Of a DNA stretch of 13,923 bases, positions 6,710 through 13,923 are shown in pieces. The translations under genes and the position numbers were made by a program. Numbering within the stretch: the first letter of the stretch is position 1; the number at the start of each line of letters is the position of its first letter. The notes below the pieces were generated by a model, which did not search any database, was not told the origin of the DNA, and saw only the letters and a program-made list of their open reading frames with translations. Source of the DNA: CAVPRW01 sp046727435 [NCBI: bacterium] (lineage in GTDB: Bacteria > Tectomicrobia > Entotheonellia > J063); contig JBKPCR010000048.1 of the NCBI GenBank assembly GCA_046727435.1, positions 1-13,923 on the forward strand, in the 5' to 3' direction.

Positions 6710-6855
6710 AAGCCCTTTTTTGTCCTGGAACCTCGGGAGCGTGCCGCCTGCCCAGCCGGCAGACAGTGCTGGGAATCTCCGGAGGGTACGTTCTCAAGTA
6801 CACACGTTGTGGTATGCCGATCCGTTCACACGAGCACACACGAGGAGGATCACGT

Positions 6856-7194
6856 ATGGGTACGTTTCGAATGTACACTGGTACGGATGGTCAAACCCAC
6901 ATCGACACCATTGACCTAGACAAAACCGCGTCCTGGAAGGATGGTCTGCAGACGACCAACATCACGTTCCGCAGCGCGCCAGTAGGAAGATTCCAGGATT
7001 GGCATCCGGCACCACGCCGCCAGTTCGTCATCATCCTCTCTGGCCACCTCGAAATCGGCCTGGGCGACGGCTCAAAGCATATCTTCGGCCCTGGCGATGC
7101 ACGCTTAGTCGAAGACACCACGGGAAAGGGCCACACCACGGCGGTGCATGGCGCTGAGCCGTGCGTCACGGCCACGGTACCACTGGCGAATTAG
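6856..7194 (+). CDS. Small cupin-domain protein
   Basis: A 112-residue single-domain cupin. Motif 1 is DWHPAPRRQFVIILSGHLEI (residues 48-67), with His50 and Gln56 in metal-ligand positions. Motif 2 is FGPGDARLVEDTTGKGH (77-93). Cupins of this size are often isomerases, dioxygenases or sensory/regulatory partners of catabolic enzymes. The ATG at 6856 follows GAGGAGG by 7 bases; the open frame extends further upstream to 6766 without similarity. It is divergent from the alpha/beta hydrolase and is followed by a strong terminator, so it is probably transcribed alone. A link with the hydrolase is suggested only by adjacency. Confidence 0.85.
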   Translation: MGTFRMYTGTDGQTHIDTIDLDKTASWKDGLQTTNITFRSAPVGRFQDWHPAPRRQFVIILSGHLEIGLGDGSKHIFGPGDARLVEDTTGKGHTTAVHGAEPCVTATVPLAN

Positions 7195-7210
7195 TATAGT
7201 CCTGCCAGGG

Positions 7211-7244
7211 TGGGAGAGCAGACGTCATGGCTCTCCCAGTTTTT
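7211..7244 (+). terminator. Rho-independent terminator after the cupin
   Basis: Perfect 9-bp arms TGGGAGAGC (7211-7219) and GCTCTCCCA (7230-7238) with a 10-base loop, followed by G and five T (7240-7244), 16 bases after the cupin stop codon. Confidence 0.82.
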
Positions 7245-7411
7245 CCCATAGGTATGCCTCGCGCCTCTCGACGCGAGGATTGCTGCACGTCTCTGGGGGA
7301 GCCCCGACGTTCCTCCGGCTCCACAAACGAGCCAGAGACACACGCTCCCATCATCCCACCACCACATGGTGGGACCATGCCACACTATGCGACAGCACCT
7401 GAGGGGATACT

Positions 7412-8485
7412 ATGCGCACACACCGGGAGTTTTTCGAAGATATGGTTAGCCCCATGGCGGACATCGCGTTTGTCAGCTGTTGCGTCACGGATGCGGCAGA
7501 GCCCCCATTGCCGTCCGGCGGCGCCACACCACGGCGGCAGGTGGTCGTGGGCGGTCGTCACGTCAAGACCGTGGACGTCCACGCGCACTGTGCAGTGCCG
7601 GAAGCCATGGCCCTGATGGGAATGAGGATGCCGTCCGAGGGCTTGCACCTCGGGCCGGAGCGTCTGCGGGCGATGGACGCCCAGGGCATCGATGTCGAGG
7701 CGCTCAGCATCAATCCGTATTGGTACACGGCGGACCGCGACCTGGCGCGCCAACTCATCAGAGTCCAGAACGAAAAACTGGCCGAGCTCTGCGCGGCACA
7801 GCCGGATCGCTTTGTGGCATTTACCACAGTCGCCTTGCAGCACCCAGACCTAGCGGCCGAGCAGTTGGAAGATGGCATCAAACGCTTAGGACTCTGCGGC
7901 GTCTCCATTGGCGGGAGTGTCAACGGCGAAGAGTTATCCGATCCGAAGTTTCACCCCTTTTGGGCCAGAGCAGAGGAACTTGGCGTCTTGGTGTTCCTCC
8001 ATCCCCAGGGCGTTCCGGATCTCGCGAAACGGCTCAAGGGCAACGGCCTGCTGACCAACGTCATCGGCAATCCGCTCGAAACCACCATTGCCCTCTCCCA
8101 TCTGATCTTCGAGGGCACGCTGGATCGATTTCCGGGGCTGAAGCTCTGTGCGGCCCATGGCGGTGGCTACCTGCCGTCCTATAGCGCCCGGTCGGATCAT
8201 GGCTGCTTAACCTTTCCCGACCGCTGTAGCGGGATGCCGCTGAAGAAACGACCCAGTGAGTATATGCGGGATCTCTATTTCGACTCGATCGTCTTCACCC
8301 CCGAGGCGCTGCGGCATCTGGTGGCGGAATGCGGTGCCAGTCAGATCGTGATGGGGACCGATTATCCCTATCCATGGACGAGTACGGCCGTGGAGCACAT
8401 TCTCGGCACACCGAGCTTGAGCGACGCCGAGCGGGCAGCCATCCTGGGCGACAACGCCTGCAAGTTGCTGCGTATTCCATCGTAG
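7412..8485 (+). CDS. ACMSD-type amidohydrolase (amidohydrolase_2)
   Basis: A 357-residue TIM-barrel metal enzyme of the amidohydrolase_2/ACMSD-like family. All expected ligands are visible: His57 and His59 in TVDVHAHC, His197 in VFLHPQG, His249 in CAAHGGG and Asp317 in MGTDYPYPW. This pattern fits non-oxidative decarboxylases such as 2-amino-3-carboxymuconate semialdehyde or resorcylate decarboxylase; the exact substrate is not decidable. The first ~50 residues precede the barrel. They begin RTHREFF and continue with a Cys/Ala-rich segment, resembling a worn twin-arginine leader, but the second Arg is lost and an Asp interrupts the hydrophobic stretch. The ATG at 7412 follows AGGGG by 5 bases. 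It differs from the first amidohydrolase, which has a variant metal site. Confidence 0.9.
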   Translation: MRTHREFFEDMVSPMADIAFVSCCVTDAAEPPLPSGGATPRRQVVVGGRHVKTVDVHAHCAVPEAMALMGMRMPSEGLHLGPERLRAMDAQGIDVEALSINPYWYTADRDLARQLIRVQNEKLAELCAAQPDRFVAFTTVALQHPDLAAEQLEDGIKRLGLCGVSIGGSVNGEELSDPKFHPFWARAEELGVLVFLHPQGVPDLAKRLKGNGLLTNVIGNPLETTIALSHLIFEGTLDRFPGLKLCAAHGGGYLPSYSARSDHGCLTFPDRCSGMPLKKRPSEYMRDLYFDSIVFTPEALRHLVAECGASQIVMGTDYPYPWTSTAVEHILGTPSLSDAERAAILGDNACKLLRIPS

Positions 8486-8526
8486 GGCGACCTCAGACGC
8501 ATGGTAGCTCTGTGCAAACGCCTGTC

Positions 8527-9036
8527 TCAGATAGTCCGGTCCATGTGGTCCGTGCCGCCGTGCATCCTGCGTTCCAGTTCGCGTCTCAGGCCAGCTGCAT
8601 CCAGTTCTAGTACATCCTCCAGAAAGAGCTGGTGCATCCAAAATTCTGGCAGCGGCGGCTCCTCGGTCCACACGATTCCTGCGTCATAAAGGAGAAAGAT
8701 GTCCCACGCGATGCGATGCGGCCGGGGACGTTGTCCCAACTGCAACACCCGATGAAACGAGCGGGACAGCCTCAGGTCGTGATCTCAATAGTGCCTCAGC
8801 CGGTCGTCTGCGGGCAGACCCTCTTGCACCTGTTCAGCAGCATGGGGGGTATCCGTCTCCAGCACGGGTAGCCACAGGATATACAGGCGAAAATCCTCGG
8901 TGCGCGGTAGCGACAGCACAGTCTGCGCAGCGGACATAGCCCCAGTCACGCAGATCTCACAGGTCGGAGAGACCAGAAACAGCAGCCGCGGGAGCAATAC
9001 ATCCGCACAGAATTGCGTTACAGCAGGCAATGGCAA
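8527..9036 (-). pseudogene. Thioredoxin-like protein interrupted by in-frame TGA
   Basis: One continuous frame of 169 codons is broken only by TGA at 8785-8787. The first part has LLFLVSPTCEICVTGA, a strand followed by a CxxC motif (Cys26, Cys29 counted from TTG 9036), as in thioredoxin-fold proteins. It continues through FRLYILWLPVLETD and reaches RHY before the TGA. The second part reads DHDLRLSRSFHRVL, then AWDIFLLYD, WTEEPPLPEFWMHQL. In relatives as I recall them the stop position is Trp (YWD), so TGG to TGA is a one-base change. The start is uncertain: TTG 9036 has no good ribosome site. It is convergent with the amidohydrolase. It is probably a recent pseudogene; a sequencing error is possible. 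Confidence 0.62.
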
Positions 9037-9063
9037 GGGAAATGACCGAACCAGGTGACACGG

Positions 9064-9090
9064 TAGGGAAAATGTGTTTTATTCTCCCTA
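9064..9090. promoter_or_regulatory. Hairpin upstream of the LLM oxidoreductase
   Basis: TAGGGAAAAT (9064-9073) and ATTCTCCCTA (9081-9090) pair over 10 positions with one mismatch, around a 7-base loop. It lies 64 bases before the ATG at 9155, so it may be an operator or leader structure. No T tract supports a terminator on either strand. Confidence 0.3.
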
Positions 9091-9154
9091 TTCCACTGCT
9101 CATTGTGTGCTTGCCTTTGCAACACTTAACGTCACAGCATAGGAGCCTCTCATC

Positions 9155-10000
9155 ATGAATATTGGCACATCCGTTCCCTTGCCGGCCTATACTATCGATC
9201 CGGCCTTTATGGCCCAAAAAGCCGAAGAGCTGGGTTTCGAGTCGATCTGGTACGCGGAGCATCCCGCAGTGCCGGTACACAGCGCCAGCCCCTTCCCAGC
9301 CACTGGCGGTGAGATCCCCTGGACCTATTCCCATTTCACCGACCCCTACATCGCATTGGCCAGGGCTTCCGGGGTTACCCGCACCCTGAAGCTCGGCACG
9401 GGCATTACCCTGGTACCTGAGCGTAACCCACTCCTCCTGGCCAAAGAGATCGCTAGCCTCGATCGGTTTAGCGGCGGCCGCTTCCTGTTCGGCGTTGGCA
9501 CGGGCTGGCTGCGGGAGGAAACCGAGCTCATGGGTGGCGATTTCGAGCACCGCTGGACGCAAACCCGCGAAGCAATTGAGGTCATGAAGGCGCTCTGGAC
9601 CCATGACGAGGCGGAGTACCACGGCCGCTATTTCAATTTTCCACCTGTCAAATCCTTTCCCAAACCCGCCCAGAAGCCGCATCCGCCGATTATCATTGGG
9701 GGACACGCCAAGAATGTGTTGCGCCGGGTGATGGCCCATGCCGACGGCTGGTTGCCGAACCGCATCACGCCTGCGGAACTGGAGAAGAGCCGGAAGCAAC
9801 TCGACGCCATGGCCAAGGAAGCGGGCAGGGACCCGAGATCGATTAGCATTTCCATCTATGGCCAGCTCCCAGACCGTACGATTGTGCAGTCGTTCCTCAA
9901 TGCCGGTGCCGACCGTGTCGTGGTGCGACCCGAGCATGTCGAGACTGAAGCCGAGATGGGCGAACAGTTAGAGCGCATGGCTGAAGCCGTCCTGCACTAG
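9155..10000 (+). CDS. LLM-class F420/flavin-dependent oxidoreductase
   Basis: A 281-residue luciferase-like monooxygenase-fold protein. Typical blocks are present: an N-terminal AEELGFESIWYAEH, then SLDRFSGGRFLFGVGTGWLREE in the middle, and KPHPPIIIGGHAKNVLRRV, with ADGWLPN further on. Length and blocks best match the Rv2161c-like F420-dependent group (TIGR03619). These enzymes reduce or oxygenate organic substrates using reduced F420 or FMN; which cofactor is used here cannot be read from the sequence. The ATG at 9155 follows AGGAG by about 9 bases, and the protein begins with the family-typical MNIGTSVPLP. It is a single gene between a broken thioredoxin-like gene and a broken PIN gene. Confidence 0.92.
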   Translation: MNIGTSVPLPAYTIDPAFMAQKAEELGFESIWYAEHPAVPVHSASPFPATGGEIPWTYSHFTDPYIALARASGVTRTLKLGTGITLVPERNPLLLAKEIASLDRFSGGRFLFGVGTGWLREETELMGGDFEHRWTQTREAIEVMKALWTHDEAEYHGRYFNFPPVKSFPKPAQKPHPPIIIGGHAKNVLRRVMAHADGWLPNRITPAELEKSRKQLDAMAKEAGRDPRSISISIYGQLPDRTIVQSFLNAGADRVVVRPEHVETEAEMGEQLERMAEAVLH

Positions 10001-10075
10001 GAGGGCACGGTGAGGTCGGCCTCGAGATTGGCCATATAAGGGGGTCACGAAGGGGTTCTGCTTCGTCGGCTTGCT

Positions 10076-10443
10076 CTACGGGTACAGATTTGGATTCTCA
10101 GCCGTCACCGCTTCACCGCGCGTCGCGGCGATGAGGCGATCATCTGCGGTAACGAAAATCAGCGGTGGCAAGCCATGAGCGATTAACGATTGATTGACGA
10201 TAGTGGCGGGAGCCAGCTGCACCGCGTCGTAAGCCCGCAGCGGATGGCGTTGGAGAAGTTCAACGAGATGACGCCTTCGCGGGCGTGTCTGGCAAGTGCA
10301 CCGGTCACTTCTGCCCGCGTGATGTCAGCGATACTGACGATGTTAGCGGAAGCCGGATCCACTATGGTTCTGACCCAATCCGAGCCAACCTCATCGACGT
10401 AGCGTTTGACCAGACCACTGGAACCGCATTGGTAGAAAGGCAT
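10076..10443 (-). pseudogene. PIN-domain toxin with internal deletion and frameshift
   Basis: The N-terminal half is read from ATG 10443: GLVKRYVDEVGSDWVR, NIVSIADITRAEVTGALARH, EGVIS. The C-terminal part lies in another frame ending at TAG 10076: LRAYDAVQLAPATIVNQSLI, then FVTADDRLIAATR and a natural-looking AENPNLYP end. Between them, near 10258-10265, the central helices are missing, and the join shifts the frame. A stop in the first frame at 10183 ends an 86-residue product. The first catalytic Asp of the family (DSSALVKRY) is Gly here (GSSGLVKRY). The ATG overlaps the antitoxin stop by one base (TGATG). The toxin is almost certainly dead; the arrangement was a classic antitoxin-PIN operon. 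Confidence 0.8.
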
Positions 10444-10754
10444 CAGGTCCGGTCTCGCTCGGCAACGATGACTTCAGACAGAGGCCCCGCCGCTCCCAGC
10501 TTCGCGGCCAGTTCTTTCAACCGTTCTTCGGAGACGGCTTGGTAACGCTGCTTCTCCTCTGCCAGCCGCTCGACAAACAGGCCGCTCTGCTGGAAGAATC
10601 GCTCATATTGTTCCTCAAGATTCTCCACTGCCGGCTCAAGTAAAGACTCGAGTTGTTCAACAACCACTTGCTCGACGCTTTTTTTCTGCTCTGACGCTAA
10701 CCAAGCCAAGCGCCGTGCCAGTGCATCAGGAATTTCAATCGTGAGTTGGGGCAT
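10443..10754 (-). CDS. Antitoxin of the broken PIN pair
   Basis: A 103-residue protein beginning MPQLTIEIPDALARRLAWLA, an N-terminal strand-helix segment like ribbon-helix-helix antitoxins, followed by SVEQVVVEQLESLL. The C-terminal half (41-103) is a charged helical tail of the toxin-binding kind. ATG 10754 is preferred to GTG 10763 because AGGTG lies at a proper distance from it and the family begins with this Met. The frame is intact although its toxin is destroyed, so it may persist as an orphan antitoxin able to bind the operator repeats in front of it or to neutralise a related PIN toxin. That role is inference. Confidence 0.82.
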   Translation of the reverse strand: MPQLTIEIPDALARRLAWLASEQKKSVEQVVVEQLESLLEPAVENLEEQYERFFQQSGLFVERLAEEKQRYQAVSEERLKELAAKLGAAGPLSEVIVAERDRT

Positions 10755-10764
10755 GGTTATCACC

Positions 10765-10784
10765 TCTTTTCGAATCTTTTCGAA
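10765..10784. promoter_or_regulatory. Tandem 10-bp repeats, candidate antitoxin operator
   Basis: Two perfect, directly adjacent copies of TCTTTTCGAA (10765-10774 and 10775-10784). Each contains the palindrome TTCGAA, so the palindromes are spaced exactly 10 bp, one helical turn. They abut the ribosome binding site of the antitoxin gene (ATG 10754). Ribbon-helix-helix antitoxins commonly bind repeats with this spacing. Confidence 0.55.
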
Positions 10785-11182
10785 GCGCTCTTGTCATAAT
10801 GCAGATAGGAACTTTAAACGCATTTTTTCTCAATGTCTACCCGTAGCCCTCTCGCGGGGTCAGTAACCCTCTCGTCCGCTAACACACCAGACAGGTGTCA
10901 AGGAAGCTTTTAAGCTGTTATAGATATTTGGCAAGCCGAAAAATATTGCCCCAGTGTCCCCATGTAAATCGTCCGAAGCTGGGAATATTTTGTTAAATTT
11001 GGTGGACATGAATTTGGTTGACATCTACGAAGAACTGCAGAAAATAGACTAAAATGGATTGCGGAACTTCAATAGGTTAGCGTATTCCCGACAAATAGTA
11101 ATAGGAGTTATTCTACCATGTTGATTTACAAAATAAAATTCTTATAGGACCAGGGGACTTCAGGCTAAAGAGCCTTAATCAA
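10785..11182. other. 398-bp AT-rich gene-free region with short repeats
   Basis: No gene is recognised. The DNA is clearly richer in A and T than its flanks. It holds two 12-base near repeats (GTAGCCCTCTCG at 10843 and GTAACCCTCTCG at 10863, 20 bp apart) and a tandem pair of 15-base units (10996-11010 and 11011-11025, 13 of 15 matching; AATTTGGTGGACATG and AATTTGGTTGACATC). It separates the antitoxin pair from the helicase pseudogene and may contain the promoter of either. Confidence 0.5.
10996..11025. repeat. Imperfect 15-bp tandem repeat
   Basis: Two head-to-tail units match at 13 of 15 positions. They lie about 160 bases before the helicase pseudogene and could be a control site; function unknown. 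Confidence 0.45.
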
Positions 11183-13923
11183 ATGCCAACATCCGCTAAC
11201 AACTCAGGGATCCGCGATAATCACACGCGCGGGATCGTCGCAGATTTCCTCAAAGGGGAAATTCGCGACGGCTCGCGGCTGTCGGTGGTCTCCGCCTAAT
11301 TCACCATCTACGCCTATGACGCGCTCAAGGACTGCCTCGACCGCATCGACCACCTCGATTTCCTGTTTGGTGAGCCATCCTTCGTCAACCGGCTCGATCC
11401 CAGTAAGACGGAGCAGAAGTCCTTCATCATCGATGCAGATGGGCTAGAGCTTGCCAACAAGCTCCAGCAAAAGCGCATCGCCAAGGAATGCGCCGACTGG
11501 ATAGAGCGAAAGGTCGACATCAAGACCATCAAGCAATCTAACCTGCTGCACGGGCAGATGTATTATGTGGCGACGGCGGGAGTAGAAGAGGCCATTTTAG
11601 GGAGTTCAAATTTCACGGTACGCGGCCTTGGCCTGGGCAACGCAACAATAACATCGAGCTGAACCTCATCGTTGACGGCAATCGTGATCGCCAGGAACTG
11701 AAGCAATGGTTCGACGAGCTATGGAGCAATCCCAATCTGGTCATGGATGTCAAACAGGAGGTTCTGCAATACCTCCAGCAGCTCTACGTGAACAACGCGC
11801 CGGAGTTCATCTATTACAAGACCCTCTTCCACATTTTTGAAAAGTTTCTGGACGACACCGGCAAAACCGACGCCGAACTGGGCCAGACCAGCCTTTTTGA
11901 GACTGAGATATGGAAAGCGCTCTTCGAGTTTCAGAAGGATGGTGTGAAGGGTGCCATCAACAAAATTCTCCGTCACAACGGATGCATTGTCGCCGACAGC
12001 GTTGGCTTGGGTAAAACCTACGAAGCCCTCGCCGTCATCAAATACTTTGAGCTGAAGAACGAGCGCGCCCTTGTTCTCTGCCCTAAGAAGCTCTGGGAGA
12101 ACTGGGCCGTTTACAAGGCCAATAGCCGCCTCAATCCTTTCCTTTCCGACCGCTTCCGCTACGATGTGCTTGCCCACACCGACCTCAGCCGGGAGCGCGG
12201 CTATTCCGGTGACATCAACCTCGAAACGCTCAATTGGGGTAACTACGACCTCATCGTCATCGACGAGTCGCACAACTTCCGCAACAACACTCCGGGCAAG
12301 CGCGACGAAGCCGGCAACCTCATCCGGAAAAGCCGCTACCAGCGGCTTATGGATGAAATCATTAAGCCCGGTGTTCGCACGAAGGTGCTTCTCCTCTCAG
12401 CGACACCGGTAAACAATGACCTGAAAGACCTGCGCAACCAGATCTATTTCCTGACCGAAGGCAGCGACATGGCGTTTGCCGAAACGCTCGGCATCGGCAG
12501 TCTCAAGGAAACGCTTGCGGCGGCGCAAAAGGTATTCTCCGTTTGGGCGCGACAACACAGCTCCGAACGCAAGACCAGTGAACTCCTGGAGAAGCTCAAC
12601 GCCGCCTTTTTCAAGCTGCTTGACGAGCTCACCATCGCGCGCTCCCGCAGGCATATTCAGAAGTATTACAAGCAGAGCATCGCCCAACTTGGCGGTTTTC
12701 CGGAGCGCAAGAAGCCCATCTCGATCTATCCCGACATCGATCTGCGCGGTCGCTTCCTCACCTACGATAAGCTCAACGACGAAATCGTCGGCTACAAGCT
12801 CTCTCTGTTCAACCCATCCAAATATGTCTACGAGAAGTTCAGGAAGGAATACCAAACCTCGACTCATGACCCCTTCACGCAGGCCGACCGCGAGCAGTTC
12901 CTCATCGGCATGATGAAGGTGAACTTCCTCAAGCGCCTGGAGAGTTCCGTCAAGTCGTTTGAGATCACCATGGACCGCACCATCGCCAAAATTGAAGCTC
13001 TGGAGAACAAGATTCGCGACTTCCAGGCGCTGCCCAGCCAAAACCCAGAATCGAATGAGCTGGAACTCGACTTCGGCGACCCTGGACAGGACGAAGAGCT
13101 GGAAGAAGCCTTGCTGGTCGGCGGGAAATTCACCTACCAACTGCGGCACCTGCGCTTGAATGACTGGCTCAAGGACCTCAAGAAGGACAAAGACTAGCTC
13201 CGAATCCTGTTCAACGCCGCCCAGGATGTCAGCCCGGAAACTGACGCAAAACTACAAGAACTCAAAACGCTCATCGCCGCCAAGGTTGCCGAGCCCACCA
13301 CGAACAAACTCGGCGAGCCAAACAAAAAGGTCCTGGTGTTCACCGCCTTTGCCGACACGGCCAGCTATCTCTACAACTCGCTTGTGCAGTGGGCCAATAA
13401 AGACCTTGGCATCCACGTCGCGCTGGTCTGCGGCAGCGGCGACAATCGCACCACCTTTGGCGGAAGAGCCTTCGACCACATCCTCACCAATTTCTCGCCG
13501 CGCTCCAAGTGGCGGAACAAAATCCCCACCCTGCCGCAGACGGGTGAAATCGACCTCCTCATCGCCACGGACTGTATCTCTGAAGGCCAGAACCTCCAGG
13601 ACTGCGATTACCTCATCAACTACGACATCCACTGGAATCCTGTCCGCATCATCCAGCGCTTCGGACGCATTGACCGCATTGGCAGCGCCAGTCACACCGT
13701 CCAGCTCGTCAACTTCTGGCCTACCGAAGACCTCAACAAATACATCAACCTGAAGAACCGCGTCGAAGCCCGCATGGCCCTAGTGGACATCGCCGCCACC
13801 TTCGAGGACAACATTCTCCAGAACACGGAAATCGAAGAGCTCATCCACGAAGACCTGCGTTACCGTGACAAGCAACTCCTCCGCCTCAAGGATGAAGTGC
13901 TCGACATCGAAGACCTCGGCGAC
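11183..13923 (+). pseudogene. PLD-like/SNF2 helicase, multiply disrupted, runs off the right edge
   Basis: A large defence-type helicase. Order: a start block (SGIRDN, RGIVADFLK); a phospholipase-D-like segment with LLHGQMYY and GSSNFTVRGLG; then SF2/SNF2 motifs I (DSVGLGKT, near 12000), Ia (LVLCPKKLWENW), II (IDESHNF, near 12262), III (LLSATPVNND, near 12395), V (IATDCISEGQNLQ) and VI (QRFGRIDRIG, near 13655). Three lesions: TAA at 11297-11299 where Tyr is expected (VSA-stop-FTI); a frameshift near 11636-11643; and TAG at 13195-13197, probably from a Gln codon. The longest clean stretch runs from the frameshift to 13194. In the PLD motif the Lys of HxK is Gln. Related genes sit at the head of restriction-modification-like or other defence operons, so partners may lie beyond 13923. 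The three lesions could also be sequencing errors. Confidence 0.85.

Noticed and set aside
8785-8787. Selenocysteine at the TGA of the thioredoxin-like gene
   Set aside because: The TGA is far from the CxxC site and the context fits Trp. No convincing SECIS was identified by eye, so a nonsense change is simpler.
8957-9937. 326-codon minus-strand frame opposite the LLM oxidoreductase
   Set aside because: Antisense shadow; the plus strand has unmistakable LLM motifs and a ribosome site.
11008-11052. 14-residue open frame MNLVDIYEELQKID before the helicase
   Set aside because: Too short, no ribosome site, no family that I can support.
8785-13197. Genetic-code reassignment to explain the TGA, TAA and TAG inside genes
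   Set aside because: All three codons also end intact genes in this window: TAG for the amidohydrolases and LLM, TGA for HEPN and the antitoxins, TAA for VapC.
11743-13197. Independent gene starting at ATG 11743
   Set aside because: Homologous sequence continues upstream in the same frame to about 11643 and there is no ribosome site, so this Met is internal to the helicase.
1-13923. tRNA, rRNA, CRISPR array or insertion-sequence transposase
   Set aside because: I found no cloverleaf, no regularly spaced repeat array and no transposase motif on either strand.

Overview
The window looks like an accessory stretch from an uncultured, moderately GC-rich environmental bacterium. It has two amidohydrolase_2-type enzymes, an F420/flavin LLM-class oxidoreductase, a tandem antibiotic-biosynthesis-monooxygenase (ABM) protein, a Cys-nucleophile alpha/beta hydrolase and a small cupin. 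It also has a dense set of PIN, HEPN and MNT toxin-antitoxin genes. This gene mix is typical of Tectomicrobia/Entotheonella-like, Rokubacteria-like and related uncultured lineages. That placement is inference only: no rRNA or marker gene is present.

Layout, left to right. 186-1412(+) is an amidohydrolase followed by a terminator hairpin. 1702-2431(+) is an intact MNT-HEPN pair with a palindrome at its front. 2567-3259(-) is a double-ABM protein. 3260-3733 holds no gene but contains a GGGACAG/CTGTCCC palindrome. 3734-4555(-) is a mosaic of defence-gene debris: the C-terminal part of an IetS-like subtilase joined at about 4424 to the first ~35 residues of a PLD/SNF2-type helicase. 4637-5364(-) is an intact vapBC-like module, with a truncated second PIN gene (5369-5551) fused into its promoter region. 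5818-6555(-) alpha/beta hydrolase and 6856-7194(+) cupin are divergent. 7412-8485(+) is a second amidohydrolase. 8527-9036(-) is a thioredoxin-like gene broken by an in-frame TGA. 9155-10000(+) is the LLM oxidoreductase. 10076-10754(-) is another antitoxin-PIN pair in which the antitoxin is intact and the toxin is wrecked. 11183 to the right edge (+) is a large PLD/SNF2 helicase pseudogene carrying two stops and one frameshift.

Two themes are interleaved. One is a scatter of single-gene catabolic or secondary-metabolism enzymes, each with its own ribosome binding site and mostly not in operons. The other is a graveyard of defence and toxin-antitoxin genes at several stages of decay. The most notable structures are the helicase/IetS chimera at 4403-4555 and the second, longer copy of the same helicase family, in opposite orientation, at 11183-13923. 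No complete novel system is visible. The right edge probably enters a defence island whose remaining genes lie outside the window.
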